Assembly: GCA_002224055.1 (NCBI GenBank)
Contig: AZLU01000076.1
Location: 113,965-177,964, forward strand
Reading direction: 5' to 3'
DNA: 64,000 bases
Source of the DNA: Pezizomycotina sp. ARF18
Lineage: Eukaryota; Ascomycota
Shown: piece by piece, positions 34,316 through 47,930 of the stretch
Numbering within the stretch: the stretch's first letter is position 1
Layout: every line of letters begins with the position of its first letter
Position numbers and translations under genes: made by a program
Notes under the pieces: generated by a model
The model's input: only the letters and a program-made list of their open reading frames with translations
Database searches by the model: none
What the model was told of the DNA's origin: nothing

Positions 34316-37300
34316 TAACAGTAAAAGCCCTAAGATTAACAAACAAGCAACTTAACCAAACAATCCACTGATTTGAATAATTCACAATCACCATCATCAA
34401 TATTAACCAGTAAACAAATACGGCTGTAATTCAGTTAACTTATACGCTTATTTCGGCTAGAGAAGGGGAGGAATAATGTTTACGAAATATTATCAATATA
34501 AAGCACGGCATCTCGTTAGGTCGGCTATATTGTGCTGAAGACAAACCTGCTGTAACGCATTATCGAATTATCTATAACGAACGACGCGAACGGCGGAAGC
34601 GAAATAAATACCGACTGCTCTTACTAGATCATAATCAACTCTCAGTTCCCGGCAACTCACAGAAACCGGCTCTCTCATAGTAGCAGTAACTATCGGCGTC
34701 CATCAAATAGCAGAGCTAGATAACGCTATTATCAGTCAGAGAATTAGACTTACTGCAAAGAAACGATTGATACTCGCGTCGACGGGTGATTTTAGTAAAA
34801 TAGGTAAACAAAATGAGGTCGCAGGCCAGTCGCAATACATTTGGCGGATACTCTGTCCGCCATCGACAGTAAAGTACATGCGATAGCTTGGTTGCTGGAA
34901 AGGAAATTCTAGCGGTTTCGAACTCAGGTTCAGCGAATGTGCTCTATATTCGCCCTCGGATATACTTGCGACTAAGGAGACGCGTCATAGTTGTCCGCAT
35001 CTATATTGCACCGCATCAAAGATTCGTATATCCTCGTAGCTCGGAACCTAGCGCGACGTATGCATGGAGTTTTTTGAGATAACAAAATCGCAAGCGTCGA
35101 ACATTTTTTCCCGTGTGTCTAGAGTCCCGAGATGAAAAATATCAACGTTCGATCCCGACATCGGATAGTTCTTCCGATGGGAAAATCCCTGAACATGATA
35201 TTCGATGAGATTCTCAAACTTCTCACAAGATAGATCCTTCTAGTAAACCGTAGACTCCATCAATCATACACTTCCATCGCGGGCGTCGCCCATTCCCGTA
35301 TGAGACGCATGCCTGGAGCATACTAGAGTTACAAAGACTTTGAATGGACTAAAACATTTAGACGGATTCAGGGGAGGGTTGTATTTGATAATACATCTTT
35401 CGATTTGCTCCGCTGAAATTCCCGAGTCCCGTGCGTTCTGTACGATATCTCTAAGGTTGGTAAATCGAAGCTCTCGAGATATCCGATCAACAGGCTTGAA
35501 CTTTGGAGCTCATTTGCATAGTGGGAATAGCAGTAGCGTCCTGTGCACGAGAACAACAAAAACGGATACACAGGAGTAAATCTCGTGCGAAAGGTTTTTG
35601 CTATTAGTACAAATTCTATTTAGGATGGGGTATCCAGCAACTTGAAAACCTAAACGTGTCGATTCTATCGTCCCATGTCTCCGAGCCGTATACAAGGTAT
35701 TGCAGAAGGGGGGAACTCCTATAGCTCGTAAAGGAACAAGGTCTTTCGATAGGAGAATGTGATAGATTTGCAACCGTAGCCGATCTTCATTGATCCGACG
35801 AACCGCCGCATACCCTATTTATTGGTACCAGGGGCTACTCCCGAAGTCCTCAATCACGAGCTGTTCGAATTCGACTGCGGTATCCGATTACGAAGTGGAG
35901 CATACATAAGTTTTTCTTAGCAGAACTCTACATTAGATACCCGAGATTTTTGGTCCAAGAATACGTCCATGAAAGCGATACAACAGAAAGAAATGCGCTG
36001 TAATACGTACGGATTTGCTTTACATTACAACGTCATGCACTACCGATAGTGAACTTACGTGAATCGTGTCATCTGTCGATGGGCCAACGTTATAAACTCT
36101 TCCTTATAACGATATTTTGACTTAACCAACGACCCGTGGCATAGGAATTCAGCTTTGCGGATGCATAAAAAGCGCTCTCATTTTCAAGACCGATAAAGTA
36201 GATGGCTCCGCATGAAGAACCTTCAAAGACACGCCGACGGAAAGGAGCTGCGCAAGGGATTTAGCATGGTAACCAGGAGTATATTCACGCCAAAATCACT
36301 TCTCTTGTCAAGTCCTTCATCACGGCATAGTAGAGTTGAAATTTTTGCCTTTTTTTTTTTCCTAGGGTTATTTGGCTATTTTGTGGGCGAAAGTGCTACA
36401 CTTGATAGTAACACCCAAAAATCTTTAACCGTGAAAATTCCAAGCCAACCAAACATTCACAACGACAAACTCTTCATACTTCGAGCTAGAAGTCGCCGCC
36501 AACGAAGACATTTCATAAAATAAGACGCGTAATTGCCAAACCTCCTTGCAAGGAACCGCGGTGAGAGATATATATTCACGCGAGCATGAAAGTTCGATAT
36601 TAAGCTTCAGCTCCCCTCAGACTAGTGGAAGTTTCCAGACGCGCCTCAACGGGATTCGACACCGGCAATCGAGCGGATAGGATAATTCTCGCTTGAGCTC
36701 CCGCAATCCACATTATTAAGAACTCCTGCCAGGTGGGAACATAGACCAAATGCTGCGGTAGAGGATTTATGCTCAAGTGTCAGTTTATTATAATTGTTAA
36801 GGGGAAGCGTCGAATACCTTATGTGCCGCGATATCAAATCCAGTAAGCCTCAACCATTCATCATAGTAAGGTCGAACCTTGAGTCACGATTCGCTCCATC
36901 AAAACCAACAGCATACATTAGATGGATCGATCAATGTTGAGGAAACGATACTTTAACCATCGTCTGATAAAGTTAGGCGCTACGTAGCCTCTCAAGCCCG
37001 ATGTTTCCGATGATACCTCCTCTTTGTTCAGTCCGTGGAAAAAGCATACTTTCAGCGACAGCCGCAAGGTGGTAAATTCAACGTTTGTGGTCGCGTGAAC
37101 AAACATATTCCAAGCATTTTTCTTGTAGGACTTCGGTTTATTCATGCTCAAAATAATTCCGGTACCGTTCATGAAGAATTCTATCACGAGTCCAGACACC
37201 AATCATACAAATTGTCGTGAGAATTGCGCGAATGCATTGATTGAGCAGGAGCAAGAATAAGATAACGCACGAGGTACGTTATGATACAGCAACTCCGGAT

Positions 37301-37534
37301 ACTCTAGGTCCACGTAACTCGCGGGTGAGGAGAAGAAGCAACTACCAGCCATGATGGTCTCCTTCTATAGTTCCAATTCACCCGGCGTTGACGGCTCCGA
37401 GTCTGGTACGATAAAGTAAACCTTTAGTCAAACCTGTAGAGAATTATACCGCCATAGTAGACGCGATATCTCGACGTTGGTGTGTAAGCCGTCCAGAAAC
37501 GCCAGCTCGATGATACCTTGAACAGTAACGTGAG

Positions 37535-37548
37535 CCCCCCCCCCCCCC
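37535..37548. repeat. Poly-C run of 14
   Basis: An uninterrupted C14 mononucleotide run in non-coding DNA. Confidence 0.8.
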
Positions 37549-39853
37549 AAGAATTGCTTCGCCGTCGCATATTGTAATCACCGCGCATACTTATCTAAAC
37601 TGGTCTTACCACGGAAAGCCCTTGCCAGAATCGGCCTTCATGCTCCTGAGAACCCTATTCTTATGACCTACCGATAATATCAGCTTTGTGATACAATAGC
37701 TACGTCGAATCTAACTTTAATGGGCATGGCGGATCCATAGAATTCCGATTTAAGTCCTCGGTCTTGCTTCATTCGCAGCTGTTATACGCCTTCCATTCAG
37801 ATCGTGCGTCGGAAGGATTGCGAGCGCATACTAAATCTCGACAGATCGAGACGCCCCGACCTATACGTGCTTCTTAAGTCAGTTAAGATGGGACGAAGAA
37901 AAGCAACTGATAATCACGATGATTTGACGATTAGGCCGCGGTACGCCACCCGTACTATACTTTATGTAGCATTTTGTATTCGTCGTGAGTTGCCATGCTC
38001 GACCAGGGCCGCTGACACCAATCGCCTCACGTCCACTCAACCGCACGTGACCATATCTTCGACGAGCCCGGACCACGGCATACGATAGTGTACAATTACG
38101 CACAAGCAATTTATAGGCACCGACGCTTTTGCGCGATAAAACATTGCGAACCGAAAAGAGATATTGTGGAAGACCTTGAAGCTAGACAGCACATATAGTA
38201 GGATCATGAGAAATTCAGCCCTTTTCATGTTGCAGCTTGCATCACCCGTCCTTGCGAGAAAATTTGATACAACTCTGGAACCCCATTTTTTTTAGTGGAA
38301 CGTTTCTTTGCTTGAAATAAGAGCCAAAGCCTTACCGAAAACTAAAAGTTCGTGAACAATATAGAACGAACAACCTTATGTAGATAGTTTGGTAGAAACA
38401 TCTTTGGACCGATGCATAGACATGAAAAGAAACGAGGGTCTCCAATTTTAACATACTACGCTGCGTATCGTCGTTCCCAGCATATGTTGCGCGCTACGTT
38501 CCTGCGGATGTCTTTTCTTTCATAGAAACTCTGCGTAGGCAGAAAGAGATCGCAATATTTTAACCTTCCTACTGAAGTCCAAGTTTGGTGCAAACAACTC
38601 CACGACATAAAAGCACGCTGCGGAAGAAAGCAGGGCGGTAAAAAAGAAAGGAAGGAACTAAAGAAAGATATTTCTGGAGAATATGAAAATATCGATCTCA
38701 GATTGATGGTACATCTCGATGAGATATGCGGGTGAGGTTCTAAGCCACCGTATGTACCCTCTAATATATATGCAATGATCTCAAAAAGCGCCTCGAGGTT
38801 CTGGCTCGAGTCCATAACCCGGGCGCGTCACTTTTGTTTACTATTGGTCTTCTGGCACGAAATCAGGTATAATATAAACGACCCGTTTATTCAAATATTA
38901 TAACCTTTGGATCTTACCGTGAAATCGAAACGGCTTCCAGAACGTGTAGACGGCAGACGGAACATAAAATTCAGGCGCAAAAAAAAAAAAAGACAACGAT
39001 TCACATCCATTTTATACGTTTCACCGAATCTCCGCGACCCCCCTCCATACTCGTTACCACGGAGAGGAAATGAATACGAAGTCTCACAATTTACCGGCGT
39101 TTAAAGGGTATTAGGAAGGGGACTCAGTTTGAGACAGTTTAAAATGGGAATTGAAGCGTCAGTTGAATACTTTTCCTGTGCTACTCTCCATCGAATTTTG
39201 TATCTGGTGATTTTGACCCGCCTATCGCTGGGCAATGCTATGCGATGTTTTCCCTGAACAGCCAAAGGATGCACTTTTGTATACTTACTATTTGAAATTA
39301 AAAAACGTGTGGCTATATTTAGAATAAATGATAATATAACGAAAAACATCTTAAAACCTGTGATTGCCTCTCTGCCGTGATTCGTTTCCCACATGTTCTC
39401 ATTTTTCGTCATCGTGAAATTTGTCATTTCCCCCAAGAAACGCGATCCTGTGCTGCGGTAAGGCGAACCTTCAACTTCAACGTTCAAATTATACCAAGCG
39501 GTAAAAAAACGATGACGGCGCGTCATTGCAATGTCGAACGGTGGTAAACCCCATGCTCGCACGAAAGAAACTAGCAGGCTTTTGTTATCAACGACAGCGG
39601 GAATTGTTCGACAATAAAATGCAGCGTCGACGCTCAGCGGGTATACGTTATCAACTATTAATCATATGACCTTTCAAAACGGCCGTATAAGTTGACGCGA
39701 TCGTGCGAATGACTAACTACGGCGTTAACTTAGGGGGCGATGGTGGGAAAAAGACACCTTGACCCCGCATCCTTCAAGATTTTTTCGCTTTGAACTCTTT
39801 CGGAGTCTGAACTTTTTACCTGTTGAGCGTCTAGATATACGGGTAAAATGTAG

Positions 39854-39879
39854 AAAAAAAAAAAAAAAAAAAAAAAAAA
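39854..39879. repeat. Poly-A run of 26
   Basis: The longest A run in the window. No coding sequence or target duplication beside it supports a retroposed transcript. Confidence 0.8.
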
Positions 39880-40547
39880 GGATGAGTAAATAAAAGGCAA
39901 CGGACATGAAATCGAGGACCTTGCGTCGGCGTTTGCATAAAGCGACAGAAGCTTTTTTCGTATGACGAAACATTTTTTTTCCTTCCTTTTCGTATTCGCG
40001 AGAGCCGAAACGAGAGAAGCCTTGAGAATCGATCAACACGAGTGATGTGTATTAAGTTCAATAAGATTTGTATATCTCGAAAATCACCCTTGGGCTCAGA
40101 AGGGAAGAATAAAGAAACAGAGGCATTGGACTAGGCTTTCAAAATATTGTAATTTGCCGGGCCTTTTCTAAGGGAGATGCAGTGGGAGAAATTGAGGTCC
40201 GACGAGGAAAAGACCTATCATGGTAAAGAGTAGTATCACGAGTTTTTAGAGAAAATGATGTTGTATAGTAAAGGATATCGAATTAGGAAAATATAATTAC
40301 AAAGAAAGGAAATTTTTAGGAGTATGCGTATACTAATAAAGAAATGAACAAACACCCGATCCAACACGAGGAAGACCCAAAAAAACAACAACGCGTGTGT
40401 AGACTGAAATACTCAGACTTTTCCGTGCAACTTCTGATAGTCAATCAATGACTCCGCGAAGTAAACAATCAAAACAATGTCCAAGATACGCGTGCCTGTT
40501 CTTCCCCTATACCAATTACCGGTCCATCACAACTAACACACGCCCGT

Positions 40548-41334
40548 TTACAGAGCGAAGGCAACAACCAAAGCACCGACCAAAAGACCCATGCCAGCCT
40601 TGACACCGGCCGCACCGCCGGTCTGCGTAGGCGCAGCCGGGGAAACGCTCGGAGCGCTCGGGGTCGTGACGTTGCTAGCGGGCGCAGCGCTGGAGCACTG
40701 TAGTGCGTCTTGACAGTCGTCGGGGTAGCAGTAGCCCCTGAGTAGTCGTGCACGGCAGGCTGCTCAGCGTTCCGAAGCTGCCCATCGTTCCCGTAACAAG
40801 ACTGACGCTCGGGCTAGGCTCCTCCGTCGTCGCAGCAGCGGTCGCGCTCGCACTCGCACTCGCACTTGCACTTGCACTGCGCAGAGGCCGACGCGCTTCC
40901 AGAAGCGGAAGACGGTCCGTTAGGATTGCTAATACCGAATTGCACGGAGTACTGGTAAGGCGAGTTACCCTTGCAGAGGAGTCGATGCCGTAGTGCGTCT
41001 TATCGTTCTCGAGGGTCGTGGCGGGGTCCAGGAGAAGGTACCGGAGTTGGGGATGTCCTGGGCGATGTAGCGATGGGGACGACGTTGGTGCTCGGTCCGC
41101 GGAGGAGGAGGAGGGTCACGGTCTTGCAGGTGGTGGACGCGCCGGTGGTTCCCACTTGATATCGAAGGGCTTGCCGACGGGACCTGCTGTTGAGTTCGGG
41201 GATCACGATGGCGTTGCCGGAGGTTGCGGTGCCGGGGGAGGACTTGGGAAGGCACCGGCTGCGGCGGCGGTGGGGGATTGAGCCCGAGCGAGGGCGGTGA
41301 GGGAGGCGATGGCGGCGAGGGTGAAGGAACGCAT
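40548..41334 (-). CDS. Kre9/Knh1-type Ser-Thr-rich GPI-anchored protein, frameshifted
   Basis: The ATG at 41334 opens a clear signal peptide (MRSFTLAAIASLTALARAQS). The N-terminal domain matches the yeast cell-wall synthesis Kre9/Knh1 family: PVGKPFDIKWEP, then TTCKTVTLLLLRGPSTNVV, IAQDIPNSGTFSWTP, TLENDKTHYGIELLCKGNS, YQYSVQFGISNPN. A Ser/Ala-rich linker coded by CACTCG-type repeats (about 40845-40880) follows. The C-terminus TQTGGAAGVKAGMGLLVG plus ALVVAFAL and a stop at 40548-40550 is a typical GPI signal. Full length is about 250 residues. At least three slips (near 41215, 41110 and in the linker) separate these segments. No intron is evident. It should act at the plasma membrane and cell wall, in beta-1,6-glucan or wall assembly by family analogy. 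Confidence 0.8.
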
Positions 41335-41447
41335 TTTTTGTAATGTTTTTTTGTAGGTTGGTTTAAGATTGGGTAAGGGGAACTTCTACGCTGTAGGGCT
41401 GGTCTGGATGTAAATATCAACAGGTGGGGAGGGGGGGTTCAAAGGAG

Positions 41448-41471
41448 TGTAAATATATACTCAGTATATAA
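41448..41471 (-). promoter_or_regulatory. TATA-like elements upstream of the Kre9-like gene
   Basis: The minus strand carries TATATA and TTATATAC words about 115-135 bp before the ATG at 41334. A purine-rich tract on the plus strand at 41527-41600, that is CT-rich in the sense of the gene, lies just upstream. Confidence 0.35.
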
Positions 41472-44400
41472 CGAGAGGTTGGAACTTGGAAGTGTATACA
41501 AAAAAGAATGTCCTGTGCGTTCACTTAACAGAGAAAGAAGAGAAGAAAGAAAAGGAAGAAAGAGAAAGAGAAGGGGAAATCAAAAGGAAAGAGGCGGTGG
41601 GTTGGGAATATATGGGAAGAAATAAGGTACATGTACATAATTAACTCCTCAGTGTGAAAGGGTTGGACAGTGGGAAATTTGTTTTTTGATACATATCGTT
41701 ACAGGAAAAAGAAAAGTGGATCTATCGTAGTCATTCTCCTCCCAGGACTTGCTAACTAAACCCAAAAGGGTCTAAAACAATAGATAAAAGGATCGCAGGC
41801 ACGAGGACTAGTAAAAAGTCCAGCCCCCGAATGAGCCCTTAGGGTCTTTAGGGATCCGTTATTCTATCGTTTCTTATTTGCTCATTCGGATCGTGGATTG
41901 TTGGTGCTGCCTCCCCGTGGGAAATTAAAGATTATTAACCTTGCTTTTTTCGCGTCCCAAGACCCCTTGTTCCATCTTCCCATCTTAATTGGCAGCTGCA
42001 AAAATGGATAGCGAAGGAGGAGGACCTGCAGATTGTAGAGATGTTTAGCAAGACTCCCCGATAGTAGAAAAAAGCAAATAACACTAGCGATTTATATCCA
42101 AAGTGGTAAGAATACCAAGAGGTAAGGGGGCGGCAAGGAGAGGGGCTCTTGAAGTAATTGAGTATTAAAATTTGAACAATAAATAGAAATACTTACTAAG
42201 AGTGCCTGTCGTAACAGCTCATTTCCGCACACGAAGGGGAGAACGAAAGAACGAGCAAGTAGCAAGTAGTCAGAAAGGTAGCTCACGGTGTGATCCATCG
42301 AGAACATCTAGAAATTCTAAGAACTCGATGACGACTTTCGAGAACGAAGGAACAGAAATGCGGAACCTGCGCCAGGAACTGCTCGTATCTTAGCATCTTA
42401 GCATTCAAAGCCCAAAGAACCGCCAAAACAGATGGACAAGACAACAGCGAAGGCGTCTGAAGCACCTTCACTATGAGGTAACCACAAGCTTTTGACAAAA
42501 GGAGGCGTATGGCGCCTAGTTACCCCTCAAGGATGATCAATCGCAGCGAAAATATTGAGAGTCATATAGTATTGCCTCGTTCGAGGAACAAGGTCAGAAC
42601 AAATCGAGATGTGCCTCTTGTGCGATCCGTATCTTTATTTTCCGCGTCTGTTGTCTGGAAATCTTCCCTCTTCTGTATTCGAGTTCGTTTTTTCGTCATC
42701 CTAATTTCCCGATTATCTGATTTTTTTTTTTTTTTCTCTTCTGGGATTTACCGATTTCCATTGGGGGAAGGACAATCACTATTTCACCATTTTCCTCATC
42801 TTAATTGTCGCAGAGAAGATTATTGTAATACCCGCGGTGTCTCTCGTCAAAATGATGACTCTTAGAGAGTTTAAACGGTAACGGATAATATCCTCGAGGT
42901 ACAGTCTTCTCGTACGGCAGTTGTGATCTCGACACTATCACAGATGACCCGAGAAAAAAAAACTGAAGCGGAAAAAACGCCGCAATAGTGTTGCAGTAGA
43001 GTCAATGTCAACGTTAGCAGACCCTTGGAGGAGAATTCACACACTCGCTTTTATTACTGTTGAGAGTAATCTAACCGACGGTAACCCTTTCAAAACAGAA
43101 GATAACGGCGGAAAGGGGGGATGAATTACATGCAGAGTAAAGGTGTGCTATAAGAACCTGGTCATCTCGACACTGGATTGCCTCGTGAATATTCACTAAA
43201 AAAAATTTTTTTTGAAGAGGTTTTTTCCGTGGCAAGCGCCATCCGCCGACCTTCAAGGAAGCACGCTGTTCGTATTTTACTTTCTTTCTAATATATCTCC
43301 CTGCTGCAGAGACGTTTGATATTTAAATCGTTGATGTTAAAAAAAGCATCACCAAGCATTTTTAATTGTGAGGAATGCCCAAATGGCGTGGTTTGGTCCC
43401 GGTCAGTCGGAGATGAAAGGCTAGGAACAGCCTGACAGGGCAACTTTAAAAGACGCCCCCCCTTTTTATTGGGCGATTGGATTGGGAAGAATGGAGAGCT
43501 CCACGGGACTGACCACGCGTTTTGACGCCCACCGAAAGAACTCAAGTACACCGATGAGTTAGTGCGCAGCTGGGTTGGTGAAAAACGAGTTGACGATTAA
43601 ACTTTTTTTTTTTTTTTTTTTTTTTTTCCCGCTATAGATAATGTTCCGTTTTGTTCGGTTGTTTCTATCCTACAATCGTTTCCGCGAACACTTCGTTACG
43701 AAACTTTCCCAGCTTTGTATTCGTAAAAGAATTTTCTCGTCTCCACTCTCAGCACACTCGTTATATTTGTTATATTAGCCGAACACTAAACTGGAACTTT
43801 TCAAAGGTTTTTTTTTTTTTTTTTTATATAAGAATGGTAGGTTCTTCAGAAACCGAGAGAACCATAGATGCATTCGAACACATGTCTCTAGAATAGAAAG
43901 GAAAAAAAAAAGAATCTTGAACCCGCACATACCAGAAAAATTTGTTCAAACACGAAAGAGATCAAACGGCGATGAGACACAGCCGTGGGGGTTGAGCGAG
44001 ACTATCCGTCAATGCAGAAAGTGTGACTGTGAAATCCATGGGTTCGGAGGTGCGTCAAACGCCCTGGGATCTATCAGAAAACAACCACGTCCAGGAACTT
44101 TGTTTCGAAACACCTGATAGAGCACACAGCTCACACAGAGAAACGGATGCGGCAGGAATGTAAACAATGTCGTATTCTCCGCAAGCAATACAAGAGCCGC
44201 AAATCGTGGAATTTTCAAAGAATCGCCATTGGAAAAATGATCTTAGCCATCTACTTCGCTTTATTTTAAGATGAAAGAATATTTATCCAAAGATAGATAA
44301 TAAACTCACAAGAAGATCATCGCAGTTGACTGGGCGATTCGGTGGTGATTATCGGTCGTTGTTTCTGGTTTGGTGCTTGCCTTTTTTTTTTTTTTTTTTT

Positions 44401-45171
44401 TTTTCTGGTTTATTATGCTTGCTTGCAGATTAAAAAATTAAAAATAGATTAGGCAAAGATAAAGAGATCTTTCTTTACTTTACCACTTCACTTGCCAGTT
44501 GCCACTGCAGCTTTGTACCAGAAAACGTTTAGTTCCTCTATATAATCTGATATCTACGAAGAGTCCACTTTAGGTATAACTAGTCCAGAGGAGTCTTTCA
44601 ATTGTGAAGACTTTTTCAGCACCGCTCCCTGAACTAATGAATGACTCTTGACAATTACAGGTTCTGATTGGTGCGGATATCGATTTCGCCGCCAATTGTA
44701 AATTTTGACGTCACAACAACGGCTTTTTTTCGCAATCTCGCTCCACGTTGACTGATTTTTTCCGTTGACTGGTTGACCCGTTGATTGGTTCCTGTTAACT
44801 TTTTGTTCTTTCAACGCCATGCACGAATTCATTCTCCTCCTTTTTTACCAAGAAGTCGCGAACTTGCAAGAGGCGTTTGAGCAAGAGATTTTTGCCTTAT
44901 ACCGTTGTCATATTCTATTCGATTCTGTTGTGTATCATATGCATATTCAATGGATTCTCCATTCTGATACCCCAATTCCAAGTCTCACCGCTTTCTCCGT
45001 CTTTCTCTAGATCCATCGCCGATTCGAATACGCTATTCTATCTATACATTTTCATTACCAAGCCAACCTCCTCTCTTTTCCCCTTCTCATCATACAATTC
45101 CTAGGTCACCATCCACAAAGCCTCAATCCCCTCAAATCCTCTCTACATCGCCAACACCAATATCGCCTACA
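41472..45171. other. Gene-free stretch with poly-T tracts
   Basis: I see no supported gene. Long T runs stand out: 42721-42735 (15), 43603-43627 (25), 43808-43825 (18), 44382-44404 (23). The 118-codon plus frame at 42509-42865 runs through one T tract as polyphenylalanine and has no motif. From about 45070 the sequence becomes CT-rich, leading into the next gene. Confidence 0.45.
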
Positions 45172-47930
45172 ATGCCCCCAAAGGCCTCTCCAAGCTAAAC
45201 CCCTGGCACAAATTCCCCGTCCCCGAAAGAGCCGAAAGCACTTCCCATCCTCCCTCCGCAACCGCCCTCCTCAGAACCGGACTCCCACCTCCCCAAGCGT
45301 CGCCCCCTCGTCTCCTTCGCGACAAACTCACCCGCTCCTACCCCAGTACACGGGACCATACACTGTCGGCGTAATAGAACTGGAAATACCCGTCCGCAAC
45401 CCCGTAGTAATATCCAGATTATCACGGGAGGGTAAACCGGTGCTGCAGTTGCGGACTGTGCTGTTCAATCTGTATTACCCTGCTGCGCTTGGCACCGGTG
45501 AGGGTAGGAATAAAACAAGGGAGTACGGGTCCCGCATGTTCACTTACATAACAAGGAGAAGGAAGATGATGATGATGAAGAGGAGGGTGGTAGTAGTAAG
45601 AAAAGAAGCACGGAAGGCCGCGGTGGCTGAGCGCGCCCGTCCGACAAATCGGTAAAGGATACGCTGCGTACAGCGAGATGCCGGCGTGGTTGACGACGGC
45701 ATGGTTCGGCGGACTCACGGGTTTCACGCGGCTACCCGCCTGGCGTAACGCGCAGATCGCGACGCACGTCCCCGGTTCCCCCGCTGCGACGAGCGCTGAG
45801 AACGAAGGCAGCAACAATGAGACTACAACTCCCGCTGCGAACGGCGCTGGCGCTGGTGTGACGGGGCGAGAAGAGAATCCGAAATTCCCGTTACTGGTGT
45901 TCTCGCATGGCCTGGGTGGTACGCGGACGACGTACTCCAGCGTATGCGGCGAGTTCGCGTCCTACGGATACGTTGTTGTTGCGATAGAACACAGAGATGG
46001 AAGCGGGCCGTTGACTTCGTGAACTACGAGAACGAGTTACGCGGGAGAAAGAGGAAGCGAAGGGTAGGAGGATGAGTAGTCGGTCTGCTACTTCTCCAAA
46101 TACTTCCTCTACTACACCTAAGCTCAGCGGAACGGCTCGACCCAACGGAACTACACACTGCGAACGGTAGCGCTAATACTAGTAATCATGGGATACACAT
46201 GCCACCGCCAAGCCGCGCTAGAAAAACTCCTATCACGACTTCCGGCAGGAAACAATGTACGACCTCTCCCGAACTTCCACGCAACCCCTCCCGCCGGGTA
46301 CTGGCGAAGACACGGTAACATACGTCTGGCCGAAGCACCCGCACGACGACACGAAAGACTACCAAGACGTCGACACAACCTCCGGCGCGCGCAAGTCGAG
46401 ATGCGTAAAATGGAAATCAAAGAAGCCCTGCACATCCTCCGCGAAATAAACTCCGGTAACGCGGACGCGGTAGTATACCGTAACAAACGCGTGAAACCGG
46501 ATAAGCGGCAGAAAAGAAGCGCAGGGTATATACGGTATCGACGATGTAGATTGGGGTAGGTGGGAAGGGAGGATCGATATGAGCAGGTTACGGCGGCGGG
46601 ACACTCGTTTGGCGCGGTGACGACGGTGGAGGTATTGCGGTACCGCGAGATATTTTTCCGGGATATCTCAGGGATCATTTATGATCCGTGGGGGGCGGCG
46701 GTGATACAGCACTCTAACATCTTCCGCGATCGGACGGTCGACGTTCCGCTACTCTGCGTTAATTCGGAGTCGTTCATGCACTGGGAATCAAACTTCTCCT
46801 CCTCGTTCCGGTCGTTGAAGAGTCCCTCGCGAACGGGTGTGATATGGATGTGTACGATTCGGGGAGTATACATATCAACCAGAGCGATTTCGCGCTGTTG
46901 TACCCGCGCACGTGTAGTTTGCTGTTGAAGATGACGGTGAATCCGAGGAGGTGTTTGGATGTGAATCATAATATCAGTATGGAGTTTTTGAGACGGTGCG
47001 AGGAGGAAAGGATCCGGAGGAGTAGTATGATGAACGGTGGGAGTAGGAGGAATAGTAAGAGGGGCTCGGTGGCCACTGAAAACGGGATGAGCGGTGGTGG
47101 TGGGTTGAGTATACCGCAGAGGATGTTCGCGTTACGGGACGACGCGGATACGTTCCTCGATACACCCATCACGGGTCAAGACGATACAACAGATACCACT
47201 ACCACCGTCACACCGAAGACAACAATACCGCAGAACCAACACCGCTCTCCCACCGTACCTCAACCTCTCCACGACCGACTCCCGCAAGTTACAAACCCGC
47301 TTATCCTCCCGCACCTCCACCATCGAAAAAGCCGAGCTATCCCTGCGCTCCAAAACACGCATAAAGAAATAACGTCCGCTTCGAAACGTAAAGGGTCGAA
47401 TTATTCCACGCTAAATACCGCGTACCGGAACACATATACACCAAAAAGAAAGCGGGTAGGTTCGTGGATACGAACGAGGTGTGGATGCACCTGAACCCTT
47501 CCCTCAAAAAACACACGTGGAAGGAGGAACCGCGCGGCGGCGTAGTGCGGCGCGCCGTAAAGACGGCCGTGGGGAGGTCGCGGATAAACTACGTATGCTA
47601 TCCAGCGACGACGTCAGGGAGGAGAAGAGGAAGAGGACGGCGCGGTCAGAGTAGCGGCGAGAGTTTGAGTACCGGTGCGACGAAAGTTAATGGGAGTCCA
47701 GTACTACTCCTAGCGGTAGGATTAATGGTGGTCCGCCGAGGAGTAGTAGGAATAGCTTTAGGGGGAATAATAGGAAGGTTAAGAGGGGCGGTAGGGGGGC
47801 GATAGTGAAGGGTGATGGGGAGGTTATGAAGGTTGCGATGAGAAGTAGGGAGATGGCGGCGGGGGATGGGTATGTGGCGCTGATGCCGGATGTTGGGATT
47901 AAGGTTGAGGAGGCGGGCGGGGCGAGTTGA
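45172..47930 (+). CDS. PAF-acetylhydrolase-like alpha/beta hydrolase, frameshifted
   Basis: Lipase-type serine hydrolase of the platelet-activating-factor acetylhydrolase family. Start near 45172 (MPPK, with [14 protein letters not shown] in the adjoining frame). Family landmarks in order: [50 protein letters not shown], the oxyanion region [35 protein letters not shown] joined by one missing G to [41 protein letters not shown], nucleophile [26 protein letters not shown], and the His-bearing [18 protein letters not shown] with [17 protein letters not shown]. Nucleophile Ser and catalytic His are visible; the Asp lies probably in the IIYDPW segment. A low-complexity insert near 47000-47300 precedes [14 protein letters not shown] and an end at 47930. 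At least eight slips; large open frames on the opposite strand are shadows. Confidence 0.85.

Larger units (their letters stand above)
33901..40547. other. 6.6-kb gene-free stretch
   Basis: I see no supported gene in either strand. Open frames up to 153 codons (39101-39562 minus) have no signal peptide, motif or codon texture and fit chance. Contents that can be named: an A-rich microsatellite at 34250-34315, a run of 14 C at 37535-37548, and a run of 26 A at 39854-39879. Composition is mixed and not RIP-like, so it is not an obvious transposon graveyard. Confidence 0.45.

Noticed and set aside
39101-39562. 153-codon open frame on the minus strand
   Set aside because: One hydrophobic stretch (FKMFFVILSFILNIATRFLI) but nothing else supports it, and it lies in a gene desert.
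40965-41420. 151-codon minus-strand frame with a basic proline-rich product
   Set aside because: Out-of-frame reading of the Kre9-like gene; it begins upstream of the signal peptide and matches nothing.
42509-42865. 118-codon plus-strand frame
   Set aside because: Runs through a poly-T tract as polyphenylalanine; no recognisable feature.
45600-45660. GGTGGCTGAGC-type sequence resembling a tRNA D-arm region
   Set aside because: No acceptor stem or T-arm pairs with it, and it lies inside hydrolase coding sequence.
45422-45817. 131-codon minus-strand frame
   Set aside because: Antisense shadow of the same hydrolase; the plus strand carries the conserved YTGPY and FSHGLGG motifs.
46151-46678. 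175-codon minus-strand frame
   Set aside because: Antisense shadow of the PAF-acetylhydrolase-like gene.
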